A stretch of 64,000 nt of DNA. Source: Nocardia mangyaensis. GTDB taxonomy: Bacteria > Actinomycetota > Actinomycetes > Mycobacteriales > Mycobacteriaceae. Below, piece by piece: positions 26,733 to 36,108 of this stretch. The notes under the pieces are model-generated. The model worked only from the letters and a program-made list of their open reading frames with translations. It was not told the origin of the DNA and did no database searches. Numbering within the stretch: position 1 is the stretch's first letter; every line of letters starts with the position of its first letter. Both the position numbers and the translations under genes were made by a program. Location of the stretch: assembly GCF_001886715.1 (NCBI RefSeq), contig NZ_CP018082.1:4774001-4838000 (forward strand), in the 5' to 3' direction.

Positions 26733-27677
26733 TCAGAGCAGCGCGCTGAGCACCAGCCACGACACGAAGGCCGAGGGCAGCATCGAGTCGAGGCGGTCCA
26801 TGATGCCGCCGTGACCCGGCAGCAGCGTGCCCATGTCCTTGATGCCGAGTTCGCGTTTGATCTGCGATTCGATCAGGTCGCCCACGGTGGCCACAACCAC
26901 CAGGCCGACACCGAGCACCACGCCGATCATCGAGTTGGCTTCCAGCAGCAGGGTGACCGTCAGCAGACCACCGATCACGCTGAACACCAGCGACCCGCAG
27001 AAACCCTCCCAGGACTTCTTCGGGCTGATCGCGGGCACCATCGGATGCCTGCCGAACAGCACACCGGCCACGTAGCCGCCGACGTCGGAGCAGACGACCA
27101 GGATCATGAAGGTCAGCACGCGCAGGTTGCCGTCGGGTTCGAGTAGCAACAGCGTCGAGAACGCGGCCAGCAGCGGAATCCAGCTGAGGGTGAACAGGGT
27201 GATCGAGGTGTCGCGCAGGAAGTTGCGCGGCGCGGTGTTCAGGCCATGGTCGAACAGCCGCCACACCATGCACGCCAGCGCGGTCGCGGCGAACGCGCCG
27301 AGCACACCGCCCGCACCCCACGGCCAGCCCGCCCAGAACACGGCCTGACCGCCGACCAGCAGCGGAATCCGCGGCACCAGGACGTCGGCCTCGCGCAGCC
27401 GCTTGGTGACCTCCCAGGTCGCGACCGCGACGGCGACGCCGGCGATCGCGATGAACACCTTGGGCACGAACAGCAGGATCGCGATCAGCGACAATCCGAG
27501 TCCCAGGCCAACCGCCAGCGCCGCGGGCAGGTTACGGCCCGCGCGCGAGGGCGGCCCCTGCGGCTGTGTTTCGGGCGGCGTGGCCGCGCCACCGGGCACG
27601 TCTACCGTGTCCGGCATCGGTTCCGGTGCCGCTCCGGTGGCGGCGGCGTCTTCGGCCACGATTGTCCCGTCGCTCAA
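26733..27677 (-). CDS. cdsA: Phosphatidate cytidylyltransferase
   Basis: Membrane enzyme of 314 residues making CDP-diacylglycerol, the precursor of phosphatidylinositol, cardiolipin and phosphatidylethanolamine. It has about seven membrane helices after a 45-residue Pro/Ala-rich cytoplasmic lead. The family signature is near the C-terminus: VGDLIESQIKRELGIKDMG, then LPGHGGIMDRLDS. SPKKSWEGF is also present. It closes the pyrH-frr-cdsA block, 51 bases downstream of frr. Confidence 0.95.
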   Translation of the reverse strand: MSDGTIVAEDAAATGAAPEPMPDTVDVPGGAATPPETQPQGPPSRAGRNLPAALAVGLGLGLSLIAILLFVPKVFIAIAGVAVAVATWEVTKRLREADVLVPRIPLLVGGQAVFWAGWPWGAGGVLGAFAATALACMVWRLFDHGLNTAPRNFLRDTSITLFTLSWIPLLAAFSTLLLLEPDGNLRVLTFMILVVCSDVGGYVAGVLFGRHPMVPAISPKKSWEGFCGSLVFSVIGGLLTVTLLLEANSMIGVVLGVGLVVVATVGDLIESQIKRELGIKDMGTLLPGHGGIMDRLDSMLPSAFVSWLVLSALL

Positions 27678-27728
27678 CTCGTCGTTCCGTTCATCCCCCG
27701 CACGAGCGGGACTGGCGAGATCTGGCGC

Positions 27729-28286
27729 TCAGACCTCGAGCAGTTCGGCTTCCTTGTGCTTGACCAGCTCATCGACCTGGCCCACGTACCTGGCGGTGGT
27801 CTTGTCGAGCTCCTTTTCGGCGCGCCCGACCTCGTCTTCCCCCGCTTCGCCATCTTTCTGGATCCGGCTCAGTTCGTCCATCGCCTTGCGCCGGACGTTG
27901 CGAATCGAGACCTTGGCGTCCTCACCCTTGCCCTTGGCCATCTTGACCATCTCACGCCGGCGTTCCTCGGTGAGCTGAGGCACCGTGATGCGCAGGATGT
28001 CGCCATTGTTGGTGGGGTTGACGCCCAGGTCGGAGTTGCGGATCGCGTTCTCGATCGGGCCCAGCTGGCTCTGCTCGTAGGGCTTGATCACGACCATGCG
28101 CGGCTCGGGCACGCTGATACTCGACATCTGGGTGATCGGGGTCAGCGAGCCGTAGTAGTCGACCAGGACCCGGGTGAACATGCCCGGGTTGGCGCGGCCG
28201 GTGCGGATGCTGCCCAGATCGTCCTTCGCCACCGAGACGGCCTTCTCCATCTTCTCCTCGGCATCGAAGAGCGCTTCATCAATCAC
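27729..28286 (-). CDS. frr: Ribosome recycling factor
   Basis: Releases ribosomes from mRNA after termination, with EF-G. The product is exactly 185 residues from the GTG at 28286, which has GGAGGA seven bases upstream. Typical segments are [32 protein letters not shown], and RDMVK-type ([20 protein letters not shown]). An in-frame upstream extension containing six consecutive Asp is non-coding. It follows pyrH by 49 bases. Confidence 0.96.
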   Translation of the reverse strand: MIDEALFDAEEKMEKAVSVAKDDLGSIRTGRANPGMFTRVLVDYYGSLTPITQMSSISVPEPRMVVIKPYEQSQLGPIENAIRNSDLGVNPTNNGDILRITVPQLTEERRREMVKMAKGKGEDAKVSIRNVRRKAMDELSRIQKDGEAGEDEVGRAEKELDKTTARYVGQVDELVKHKEAELLEV

Positions 28287-28335
28287 GACCGATTCCTCCA
28301 CAGCGTCGTCATCGTCATCGTCCGCGGATGCGGCG

Positions 28336-29064
28336 TCAGGACCGAACCAGGGTGCCGATGTGTTCACCGGCGACCGCACGGGCAATATTGCCCTTGATCA
28401 ACAAATTGAACACCAGCATCGGCATCTGGTTGTCCATGCACAAGCTGAATGCCGTCGCATCGGCGACCTTGAGCCCCTTTTCGATCACTTCCTTGTGGGT
28501 GATCTCGGTGAACATGGTCGCGTTCGCGTCTTCGCGCGGGTCGGCGTCGAACACGCCGTCGACGGCCTTGGCCATCAGCACCACTTCGGCACCGATCTCC
28601 AGGGCACGCTGGGCGGCGGTGGTGTCGGTGGAGAAGTAGGGCATGCCCATACCGGCGCCGAAGATCACCACCCGGCCCTTCTCCAGGTGCCGCTTGGCAC
28701 GCAGAGGCAGGTAGGGCTCGGCGACCTGGCCCATCGTGATGGCGGTCTGCACGCGGGTGTCCACGCCCTGCTTCTGCAGGAAGTCCTGCAGCGCAAGGCC
28801 GTTCATCACGGTGCCGAGCATGCCCATGTAGTCGGAGCGGGCCCGCTCCATGCCGCGCTCCTCGAGCTCGGCACCGCGGAAGAAGTTGCCGCCGCCGATC
28901 ACCACAGCCACCTGCACGCCGGTCTCGACGATCTCGGCGATCTGCTCGGCCACGGTCTGCACGACGTCGGGGTCGAGGCCGACGCCCCCGCCACCGAACA
29001 TCTCCCCACCCAGCTTCAGCAGCACCCGGTTGTATCCAGGGCGGTCGTTACCCGGGTCGGTCAT
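28336..29064 (-). CDS. pyrH: Uridylate kinase
   Basis: UMP kinase of 242 residues, amino-acid-kinase fold, making UDP for nucleotide supply. Visible motifs are [37 protein letters not shown] and DGVFDADPR. The ATG at 29064 has AAGGAGA upstream; longer in-frame starts lack support. First gene of the pyrH-frr-cdsA set, separated from tsf by a 216-base region that holds the tsf terminator and probably the pyrH promoter. Confidence 0.97.
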   Translation of the reverse strand: MTDPGNDRPGYNRVLLKLGGEMFGGGGVGLDPDVVQTVAEQIAEIVETGVQVAVVIGGGNFFRGAELEERGMERARSDYMGMLGTVMNGLALQDFLQKQGVDTRVQTAITMGQVAEPYLPLRAKRHLEKGRVVIFGAGMGMPYFSTDTTAAQRALEIGAEVVLMAKAVDGVFDADPREDANATMFTEITHKEVIEKGLKVADATAFSLCMDNQMPMLVFNLLIKGNIARAVAGEHIGTLVRS

Positions 29065-29234
29065 GGGTGTTCGTCTCCTTCGGCAAGGTAGAGATCGGGT
29101 CGAACTCGAGGGCTTGCGGACCGGCCGCACAGCAAGGCAGAGCGGCATCCATCCTGCCTTATCCGGTTCCCGGTGCCGCACAAGACCCCCTGGCGTGAGC
29201 GGCGCGAGGGGCGGGGCACGGCCGGGCACGGCAA

Positions 29235-29266
29235 ACGCCCCCGATGCCGGTGAGCATCGGGGGCGT
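29235..29266 (-). terminator. Terminator hairpin after tsf
   Basis: A perfect 13-bp stem (ACGCCCCCGATGC with GCATCGGGGGCGT) and a six-base loop lie 15 bases beyond the tsf stop. No U-run follows on the minus strand, which is usual for GC-rich actinobacteria. Confidence 0.75.
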
Positions 29267-29280
29267 GTACTGCGGCCTGA

Positions 29281-30105
29281 TCAGGCCTGGCCGACCTCGA
29301 AGCGGGCGAAGCGGGTCAGGGTGACACCGGCCTCGTCCAGGAGGGCCTTGACGGTCTTCTTCGAATCGGTGACCGAGGACTGCTCCAGCAGGACCACGTC
29401 CTTGAAGAAGCCGTTGACCCGGCCCTCGGTGATCTTCGGCAGCGCGGCTTCGGGCTTGCCCTCTTCGCGCGCGGTCTGCTCGGCGATGCGACGCTCGTTC
29501 TCGACCAGCTCGGCCGGAACCTCGTCGCGGGTCACGTACTTGGCCTTGAGCGCGGCGACCTGCATGGCGGCGGCGCGAGCGGCCTCGGCCGCGGCGTCGC
29601 CCTCACCGGTGTACTCGACCAGCACGCCGACGGCGGGCGGCAGGTCCGAGGCACGCTTGTGCAGGTAGGTGGCGACCGGGCCGTCGAAGGAGACGACCCG
29701 ACGCAGCTCGAGCTTCTCGCCGATCTTGGCGGCCAGCTGCTGCACGGCCTCGTCGACGGTCTTGCCGTCGAGCGGCAGCGCCTTGAGCGCGTCCAGATCG
29801 TTCGGCTTGGCGGCGGCGGCGGCGGTGACGACGGCGTCGGCCAGCTCCTGGAACTCCGCGTTCTTGGCGACGAAGTCGGTCTCGGAGTTGATCTCGACCA
29901 GGACGCCGTTCTTGGCGACGACCAGGCCCTCGGCGGTCGCGCGCTCGGCGCGCTTGCCGACGTCCTTGGCGCCCTTGATGCGCAGCACCTCGACGGCCTT
30001 GTCGAAATCGCCGTCGGAGTCGGCCAGCGCGTTCTTGCAGTCCATCATGCCGGAGCCGGTGAGCTCGCGGAGCCGCTTCACATCAGCAGCGGTGTAGTTC
30101 GCCAT
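29281..30105 (-). CDS. tsf: Elongation factor Ts
   Basis: Nucleotide-exchange factor for EF-Tu, 274 residues. The N-terminal UBA-like domain reads [19 protein letters not shown]; the core includes [13 protein letters not shown], the hallmark of the family. The ATG at 30105 has GAGG upstream. It is downstream of rpsB with a 186-base spacer that carries a long hairpin, so its level may be set separately from S2. Confidence 0.97.
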   Translation of the reverse strand: MANYTAADVKRLRELTGSGMMDCKNALADSDGDFDKAVEVLRIKGAKDVGKRAERATAEGLVVAKNGVLVEINSETDFVAKNAEFQELADAVVTAAAAAKPNDLDALKALPLDGKTVDEAVQQLAAKIGEKLELRRVVSFDGPVATYLHKRASDLPPAVGVLVEYTGEGDAAAEAARAAAMQVAALKAKYVTRDEVPAELVENERRIAEQTAREEGKPEAALPKITEGRVNGFFKDVVLLEQSSVTDSKKTVKALLDEAGVTLTRFARFEVGQA

Positions 30106-30227
30106 CGGGGGCGAGCCTCCTGTATCTATGGCGGCTGGTGCCGCGGGGTTTCTCGGCCCTGAGACCTCGAAGACCCAGGGAAAGAGACTTCTCGACTCGG
30201 GCCATGCACTTTCGTAGGTACTTACAC

Positions 30228-30270
30228 CACCTTGCCGACCGCTTCTGAATTCAGAAGGGCCGGCAAGGTG
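30228..30270 (-). terminator. Two-part hairpin between rpsB and tsf
   Basis: An outer 10-bp stem (CACCTTGCCG with CGGCAAGGTG) encloses a perfect inner palindrome at 30242-30257 (CTTCTGAATTCAGAAG). It begins 21 bases after the rpsB stop and precedes tsf. It may be a terminator of rpsB or a processing/attenuation signal that tunes S2 against EF-Ts. Confidence 0.7.
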
Positions 30271-30291
30271 AACGTCGAACTACCGATCAGC

Positions 30292-31182
30292 TCAGAAGTC
30301 GGCCGGGGTGTGCTGCGCCGGGTCGGCCTTGACCTCGGCCTCGGCCTCGGCCGGGGTCTCGACGGCCGGAGCCTCGGTCGCGGCGGCGGGAGCGGCTTCG
30401 GCAGCCGGGGTCGCCTGAGCCAGCAGCTCCTGCTCCCACTCGGCGAGCGGCTCGCCTGCACCGGCTTCGGGCTTCGCGTCGCCGGAAGCCTGGCCCGCGC
30501 GAGCCTGCACGCCCTCGGCCACCGCGGAGGCGACGACCTTGGTCAGCAGTGCGGCGGAGCGGATCGCGTCGTCGTTGCCCGGGATCGGGTAGTCGACCAG
30601 GTCGGGATCGCAGTTGGTATCCAGGATCGCGATGACCGGGATGTTCAGCTTGCGCGCCTCGCCGACGGCGATGTGCTCCTTGTTGGTGTCGACGATCCAG
30701 ATGGCCGAGGGAACCTTGGCCATGTCGCGGATACCGCCGAGGGTGCGGTCCAGCTTGGTCATCTCACGCGTGAGCATGAGGATTTCCTTCTTGGTGCGGC
30801 CCTCGAAGCCACCGGTCTGCTCCATGGCCTCGAGCTCCTTGAGGCGCTGCAGGCGCTTGTGCACGGTGGAGAAGTTGGTGAGCATGCCACCCAGCCAGCG
30901 CTGGTTGACGTAGGGCATTCCGACGCGCAGCGCCTCGGAAGCGATCGACTCCTGGGCCTGCTTCTTGGTACCGACGAAGAGGACGGTGCCACCGTGGGCG
31001 ACAGTCTCCTTGACGAACTCGTAGGCCTTGTCGATGAAGGTCAGCGTCTGCTGCAGGTCGATGATGTAGATACCGTTGCGGTCGGTGAAGATGAACCGCT
31101 TCATCTTCGGGTTCCACCGACGAGTCTGGTGGCCGAAGTGCGCGCCGCTGTCGAGCAGCTGCTTCATGGTTACGACAGGCAT
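30292..31182 (-). CDS. rpsB: 30S ribosomal protein S2
   Basis: Structural protein of the small subunit, 296 residues. Family segments include [46 protein letters not shown] and [20 protein letters not shown]. The last 60 or so residues form an acidic Ala/Glu/Pro-rich tail common in actinobacterial S2. The ATG at 31182 starts MPVVTMKQL as usual. Confidence 0.97.
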   Translation of the reverse strand: MPVVTMKQLLDSGAHFGHQTRRWNPKMKRFIFTDRNGIYIIDLQQTLTFIDKAYEFVKETVAHGGTVLFVGTKKQAQESIASEALRVGMPYVNQRWLGGMLTNFSTVHKRLQRLKELEAMEQTGGFEGRTKKEILMLTREMTKLDRTLGGIRDMAKVPSAIWIVDTNKEHIAVGEARKLNIPVIAILDTNCDPDLVDYPIPGNDDAIRSAALLTKVVASAVAEGVQARAGQASGDAKPEAGAGEPLAEWEQELLAQATPAAEAAPAAATEAPAVETPAEAEAEVKADPAQHTPADF

Positions 31183-31594
31183 AGCCCTCGTATCTCTCTT
31201 TCGTTGCCGGTTGTCGCGATCGATCGGTGATCGACTGCCCTGGCGCCACCGGAACCGCCGGACCCAGATCTACACGATCGGGACCAGCCGACGATTCCAC
31301 TGTTCATCCGTTGGAGAACTCGCGCGGACATGCCCTCACGGACTGCCTGCGTTGCGAGCGGCGACCGGATGGACGAGCACGGGTGGCGCGCGAAGTCGGT
31401 CCGTGCCGTGCACAACTACTGCTGAGCACAAACCGCTCGATCAGTCTACGCGGAGCGGCGCCACGCCCGAAATCACCCCCTCGCAGGGCCCGCCCACACC
31501 AGTGGTGAAGCACGCGATATCCACATGGGGCGAAGTTGTCCACATTCTGAGTTCGGTGGCCCCGGACCCGGTTCTCGCCGCTCAGAGTGGGTTC
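31183..31594. other. Divergent intergenic region, rpsB / secreted protein
   Basis: This 412-base region has no convincing gene; short frames on both strands lack ribosome sites. It must carry the rpsB promoter and leader on one side and the promoter of the secreted protein and M23 genes on the other. No autoregulatory S2 leader structure could be identified by eye. Confidence 0.55.
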
Positions 31595-32344
31595 ATGAAC
31601 ATGTTGACACGGGTCATGACCTCCCTTTCCGGGCTGCTCTGCGCGGTTGGCCTCGCGGCCGCACCGGTGGTGGCCGAGCCTCCTGATTCGCTCCAGGTCG
31701 CGCCGGTGAGCGCCGGGGGTGATGTCGGCCGGGCGCCGACGCAGCCGCCGCACAGCGATGCAGACCATCCGCGGATCTTTCCGTCACCGACGGTCGACGG
31801 GGGCACCCCTGCCGCGCCTCGGCCTCGGCCCGTGTGCGGCGGTGTGCCCAGCGCGGTGCCGGCGGATGCGTCGCACAACCGGCCGCAGGGTCGGACGAAC
31901 CCTGCGGCCGATCCCGAGCTCGTCCCCAGGCCCATCCCGGTGCAGATAACAGTGCACGACCTCGCCACGGCGCCGACCGCGCCACGAGGCGCCACCCTCG
32001 AAGGATTGTCGGTACGGTCCCAGGTCGGGATCATCCTCCGAGCCGACGCGAAGGCAACAGCAAAGCCCGAAGCCGGGACCGTGACCGCGGCGGGGCCCGG
32101 CGGAAGAGCCGAAGCGGGGGCGGACGCCCGAACGGGCGCGGTGGTGCGCGCTCGAGCGGGGCGGATTCTGCCGCCGGCCCGAGCGGCCGACACCGATGCC
32201 GTGCTCGCCCCGGTACGCGAGCCAGAAACGGACACGACGGCCGGAACCGGGAGCGGGGCGGCGGAGCTTTCCGACGTGCTGCGGGAAGTGCTCCAGGGGC
32301 TGACCACCGCCCAGCGCGTTCCCACTCCACGGCCGCACCGTTGA
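31595..32344 (+). CDS. Secreted Ala/Pro-rich protein, unknown function
   Basis: Protein of 249 residues with a signal peptide (MTSLSGLLCAVGLAAAPVVA) and a low-complexity mature part rich in Ala, Pro, Gly and Arg. No domain is recognised. The ATG at 31595 has AGAGTGG upstream. It is 12 bases from the M23 peptidase gene in the same direction, so the two probably form a unit. Long antisense frames exist over the same bases, and coding is supported only by the signal peptide and position. It could be a rapidly diverging wall-associated partner of the peptidase. Confidence 0.5.
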   Translation: MNMLTRVMTSLSGLLCAVGLAAAPVVAEPPDSLQVAPVSAGGDVGRAPTQPPHSDADHPRIFPSPTVDGGTPAAPRPRPVCGGVPSAVPADASHNRPQGRTNPAADPELVPRPIPVQITVHDLATAPTAPRGATLEGLSVRSQVGIILRADAKATAKPEAGTVTAAGPGGRAEAGADARTGAVVRARAGRILPPARAADTDAVLAPVREPETDTTAGTGSGAAELSDVLREVLQGLTTAQRVPTPRPHR

Positions 32345-32356
32345 GTCGTTCCAGCG

Positions 32357-32899
32357 ATGCGCCAGGAGTTGGTTCGTGGGCGGACGGTGCGCTGTTGGAG
32401 TCTGGCCGGAATCTGGCTGGTGGTCACGGTGCTGTGCGGCACCACGCTGGTGGATGCGGCCGAACCGGGCGAGTTCGGGTGGCCGTTGCGGCCGCGGCCG
32501 ACGGTGGAGCGCCGGTTCGACAAGCCGGAACACAATTGGTTGCCCGGGCATCGTGGTGTCGATCTGGCGGGCAGCGCCGGGCAGGTCGTCGTGGCGGCGG
32601 GCGAGGGCATCGTGGTGTTCGCGGGTGTGGTGGCGGACAAACCGGTGGTATCGATCGATCATCCCGGAGGTTTGCGCTCGACCTACGAGCCGGTGCGCGC
32701 GGATATCACCGTGGGTACCCGGGTGAGCAGAGGCACGCCGATCGGCACGCTGGAGTCCGGACATGAGGGGTGTCCGGCCGCCGCCTGCCTGCACTGGGGC
32801 GCCCGGCGCGAGTCCAGCGCACACAGCAAGCGCGAATACGTCGATCCACTCGGTCTGCTCCACCATGTCCCGATCCGACTGAAGCCGTTGCCACGGTGA
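32357..32899 (+). CDS. M23-family peptidase, exported
   Basis: Zinc endopeptidase-like protein of 180 residues expected to act on peptidoglycan. A signal or membrane segment covers residues 14-34. The LytM-type core begins FGWPLRPRPTV. Zinc ligands are H65 and D69 (HRGVDLAG) and H146 (CLHWG). The first His of the usual HxH pair is C144, and with C139 it may form a disulfide; this CLHW variant is, from memory, common in actinobacteria. Its position next to rpsB matches mycobacterial Rv2891. Confidence 0.87.
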   Translation: MRQELVRGRTVRCWSLAGIWLVVTVLCGTTLVDAAEPGEFGWPLRPRPTVERRFDKPEHNWLPGHRGVDLAGSAGQVVVAAGEGIVVFAGVVADKPVVSIDHPGGLRSTYEPVRADITVGTRVSRGTPIGTLESGHEGCPAAACLHWGARRESSAHSKREYVDPLGLLHHVPIRLKPLPR

Positions 32900-32961
32900 T
32901 GTGATGAACCACTCCGTTGATCCGACGGCGGTGCCGACCAGCGCCGGACGACAATCGAGGC

Positions 32962-33474
32962 GTGTCAGAGCGATCCGCGCCGTTCACCTACCCCGAAGTG
33001 GGGGCCACCCGCACGACCATGCCCACCAGGTACCACCGGTTCCGGCATCGCCGCCGGATCGGCCACGGCCGGGACCTGTTCGACCGCGCAGCCGCCCACA
33101 TCCTCGAATTCGGCATGCAGAAGGGTGTCGACATCTTCGATCGCGCCGACACCGAAACCGCCGAGCCCGGCACGGAATTGACGGTCCGACTCGGCTTTGG
33201 CCCACTCGCCATCACCGCCCCGTGCCGAGTGGTCTACGTCCTCACCGACCCGAACCGCGGCGGCTTCGCCTACGGCACCCTCCCCGGCCACCCCGAGATC
33301 GGCGAAGAACTGTTCGCCGTCGAGTACGACCCCGCCGACGACACGGTCTACGGCCTCGTCACCGCCTTCTCCCGACCCGCCACCTGGTACGTACGCCTTG
33401 GCGGCCCCGCGGTGCGCATGATCCAGCGCTGGTTCGCGATCCGCTACCTACGCACCCTCCCCACCGAGCCCTGA
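32962..33474 (+). CDS. DUF1990 family protein
   Basis: Soluble protein of 170 residues. It shows the DUF1990 sequence pattern: FTYPEVGATR at the N-terminus, then a basic helix with IGHGRDLFDRAA, a central beta region (RVVYVLTDPNRGGFAYGTLPGHPEIGEE) and the C-terminal FSRPATWYVRLGGPAVRMIQRW. The function is unknown; relatives are small lipid- or steroid-binding-like folds. The GTG at 32962 is used since FTYPEVGAT normally lies near the N-terminus. Ends 157 bases before a convergent gene. Confidence 0.82.
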   Translation: MSERSAPFTYPEVGATRTTMPTRYHRFRHRRRIGHGRDLFDRAAAHILEFGMQKGVDIFDRADTETAEPGTELTVRLGFGPLAITAPCRVVYVLTDPNRGGFAYGTLPGHPEIGEELFAVEYDPADDTVYGLVTAFSRPATWYVRLGGPAVRMIQRWFAIRYLRTLPTEP

Positions 33475-33631
33475 CCTTCGCCGACACCTGCGGATCAATC
33501 AAGGCCCGTCACTTCGCAGCCAGGGTCGGTCCACCCAGCCCGCACATTCCACGAACGGCTCGGCGTAGTGCGCGATGGTGGATCGCTCCTTCGCGTCGCC
33601 GAGCCGCGGCGGCCTGCCGGCACCTGACAGA

Positions 33632-34000
33632 TCAGAGCAGTGCGGTGAGCACGTCGGCTTCCGAGGTCAGTTGATCGCGACGTTCCGCTGCACCGAGGCG
33701 GTCGTATTCTTTTGCGGCAGTGCGTCTTTCGTCGATCTCGTGGCGCACTATCTGCACGATCTCGGTTTCGCTGAGGTCGCGGCGAGCGGCCTCGGCGGCG
33801 CCGAGGCCGAGCGCGCTGTTTTCCAGCGCACCGGCCTTCCCGTCACCGGCATCGATGGCCTCGGCATTGTCGATGGCGCTCAGGGCAGATCGCAGTGCCG
33901 AGACCGCGCTGAGGTCACGCGCCTTCATCGCAGGCTTCAGCGCGGCGCGCAATCGCTCGCGCAGGGGCACCCCGAGCTGGTCCGATGTTCCGGTGGTCAT
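33632..34000 (-). CDS. Short GatB/YqeY-like protein
   Basis: Protein of 122 residues, predicted almost entirely helical. It resembles the N-terminal and middle part of YqeY (LRERLRAALKPAMKARDLSAVSALRSALSAIDNAEA, and LSETEIVQIVRHEIDERRTAAKEY). Typical YqeY proteins have about 150 residues, so the C-terminal helical bundle is shortened. The ATG at 34000 follows a weak ribosome site. YqeY domains resemble tRNA-amidotransferase tails, but the function is unknown. It lies downstream of two DUF202 genes. Confidence 0.7.
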   Translation of the reverse strand: MTTGTSDQLGVPLRERLRAALKPAMKARDLSAVSALRSALSAIDNAEAIDAGDGKAGALENSALGLGAAEAARRDLSETEIVQIVRHEIDERRTAAKEYDRLGAAERRDQLTSEADVLTALL

Positions 34001-34131
34001 GGTCGGCGAGCCTAACCGCCGGTCCGGAGCAGCGTCGAGCACATTTGCGGCCCCGCGCCCGGATCCGCCCTTCCCAGGCGGCGACCACCGACGCCCTCCA
34101 CGGCTGCGGCTGCCTGCTCCGGGAAAGCTGT

Positions 34132-34428
34132 CTATCCGTCGAGCAGCACGCTGCCGAGGGCGATGAGGGCGACCAGCGTGATGGCGACGGTGGTGGTGGC
34201 CACCGGGCGATGGCCGGGCGGTATTCGACCGTGGTCGAGCGCACGGCCGCGGGCCCACCCGAGACAGGTCAGCAGCAGGGACACGGCCGCCGCGGCGAGC
34301 GGAAGGATGGCTGTCGACCCCTGGGTCGCGGCGGCGTGGACGAAGAGCATGGCGCAGGCCGCCGCGCTGAGGCCCGTGCGCCGCCACGCCAGCGCGGTCC
34401 GTTCCATGGCCAAGGTCGGTGCCGTCAT
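34132..34428 (-). CDS. DUF202 membrane protein, short form
   Basis: Protein of 98 residues with three membrane helices. The family start MERTALAWRRTGLSAAACAML is followed by two further helices (LPLAAAAVSLLLTCLGW and TTTVAITLVALIALGSVLL). The ATG at 34428 overlaps the upstream DUF202 stop as ATGA. DUF202 pairs are common in actinobacteria; the function is unknown. Confidence 0.84.
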   Translation of the reverse strand: MTAPTLAMERTALAWRRTGLSAAACAMLFVHAAATQGSTAILPLAAAAVSLLLTCLGWARGRALDHGRIPPGHRPVATTTVAITLVALIALGSVLLDG

Positions 34429-34790
34429 GACAGCAGTACCGCCACACAGGCGAGCACCGCGACCAGCGCGACGCCGACCGACAACACCGGCACCAGAATC
34501 GTGCCGGGGAGCGAGCCCCCGGCCCGCATCACGATGTTCACCCGCCGCCAGTGCCGATAGGCTCCGATCGCGACGGCCAAGGCCATGACCAGGCAGCTCC
34601 CGGCGATGACACCGGCGAACCCCGCCAGGCGGAGCGGCTGCACCAGGGTATGAACGGCGACACCCCCGGCGAGCAGACCCAGCGCGGTCCGGATCCAGGC
34701 CAGGAAGGTTCGCTCGTTGGCAAGGGTGAACCGATAGTCGACGTCGCCTTCCCCGTCGTCGGACTCGGCCCCGACCTCGGGCAATGTCAT
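34425..34790 (-). CDS. DUF202 membrane protein, YidH type
   Basis: Protein of 121 residues. An acidic lead of about 20 residues is followed by YRFTLANERTFLAWIRTALGLLAGGVAV, the DUF202/YidH signature, then two more membrane helices. GGAGGTGG lies six bases before the ATG at 34790. It is coupled to the second DUF202 gene. The 237 bases upstream, to the xerC stop, hold no other gene. Confidence 0.86.
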   Translation of the reverse strand: MTLPEVGAESDDGEGDVDYRFTLANERTFLAWIRTALGLLAGGVAVHTLVQPLRLAGFAGVIAGSCLVMALAVAIGAYRHWRRVNIVMRAGGSLPGTILVPVLSVGVALVAVLACVAVLLS

Positions 34791-35027
34791 CGTCACCACC
34801 TCCGCACCCCATCTTGCCGTGTTCCGGAGTGCGCAGATGCCAGGCAGGCACTGCCCGCGACCCGGCGAGTCCGAGTTCCCGGGTCGGCACCGCGTTCCCG
34901 GGCCTGCACCGAGCGAATCCGCCCGGCCTCTGGGCACCCCCCAGGGCCATCGAGGGTGCCGCGCGATGGCCACAGGGCCGCGACGTTCGCGGGGCCACGG
35001 AGGTCGCGGAGAACGGTTATCGGGCGT

Positions 35028-35951
35028 CTAGGCGCGGGGGTGGGCTTGGTCGTGGACCCGTTTGAGGCGTTCGACGGAGACGTGGGTGTAGAGCTGGGTG
35101 GTCGCCATGCTGGCGTGACCGAGGAGTTCTTGGACCACGCGGAGGTCGGCGCCGCCTTCGAGGAGGTGGGTGGCCGCGGTGTGGCGTAGTCCGTGCGGTC
35201 CCATGTCGGGGGCGCCGGGGATCGCGGCGACGACCTCGTGGACCACGGTGCGGGCTTGGCGCTGGTCGAGGCGGCGACCGCGAAGACCGAGCAGCAGCGC
35301 GCGGCCGGAGTGGGCGGCGGCCAGGGCCGGGCGCCCGGCGCGGAGCCAGGCGTCCACAGCGGTGTCGGCGGGGCCGCCGAACGGCACCGAGCGTTCCTTG
35401 TTGCCCTTGCCGAGCACCCGCACGAGCTTGCGCTCCCGATCGATGTCATCGATGTCGAGCCCGCACAGCTCGCTGACCCGGATACCGGTGGCATAGAGCA
35501 GCTCGACGATCAGCCGGTCCCGCAGTGCCATCGGGTCCTGCTGGGCCGCACCGGATTCCGCCGCTTCCATGGCCTGCTCCGCCTGTTCGCGGGCGAGGAC
35601 CGGTGGCAGCGTTCGGTGCGCCCTCGGCGCCTGCAGCCGCAGTCCGGGATCGATCTCGAGTCGCCCGGTCTCGGTGAGCCAGGCGGTGAACGTCCGCGCG
35701 GCAGAAGCACGCCGGGACAACGTCGCCCGCGCCACGTCCGCTGCCGCCGACTCGGCCAACCACGCTCGCAACAACGGCAGATCCAGCTCCCGCACGGCCG
35801 AATCCGGTGACCGGGCGTACAGATGCTCGAGCAACGACCGCACATCCCCCAGATAGGCCCGCACGGTGTGCGCCGACCGATTGCGCCCCAACCGCAGGTG
35901 CCGTCCGAACTCGGTGAGCAACGCGGTCAAATCCTCGGGCAGCACTTCCAT
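35028..35951 (-). CDS. xerC: Tyrosine recombinase XerC
   Basis: Site-specific recombinase of 307 residues that, with XerD, resolves chromosome dimers at dif. The N-terminal SAM-like domain ([19 protein letters not shown]) is followed by the catalytic domain with Arg in ATGIRVSEL, Lys in [32 protein letters not shown] and the nucleophile Tyr in LYTHV. The ATG at 35951 follows GGTGGGG. Position between dprA and the rpsB region is as in mycobacteria. Confidence 0.95.
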   Translation of the reverse strand: MEVLPEDLTALLTEFGRHLRLGRNRSAHTVRAYLGDVRSLLEHLYARSPDSAVRELDLPLLRAWLAESAAADVARATLSRRASAARTFTAWLTETGRLEIDPGLRLQAPRAHRTLPPVLAREQAEQAMEAAESGAAQQDPMALRDRLIVELLYATGIRVSELCGLDIDDIDRERKLVRVLGKGNKERSVPFGGPADTAVDAWLRAGRPALAAAHSGRALLLGLRGRRLDQRQARTVVHEVVAAIPGAPDMGPHGLRHTAATHLLEGGADLRVVQELLGHASMATTQLYTHVSVERLKRVHDQAHPRA

Positions 35952-36108
35952 CCCCCCACCGTCACCCCTGTCCCCCGCCCACGCAACCCACCACGCCGAC
36001 CACGCTCCGCGCCAACAGCCACCGCACCCCGGCGAACCGACCGGGCGAGCGGCACCGATGTCGAGCGCTCCCTGACAGGTCCGACCCGAGAACCCCGCGC
36101 TGATGACC

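Noticed and set aside
31582..32866. Long minus-strand open frames over the secreted protein and M23 genes.
   Set aside because: No ribosome site or domain; the M23 peptidase on the plus strand is certain and the frames look like GC-driven shadows.
33585..33605. GCTCCTTCGCGTCGC near 33.59 kb, similar to the reverse complement of the loop of the inverted repeat at 55.75 kb.
   Set aside because: The match is short and the surrounding bases do not continue it, so it was not added to the repeat family.
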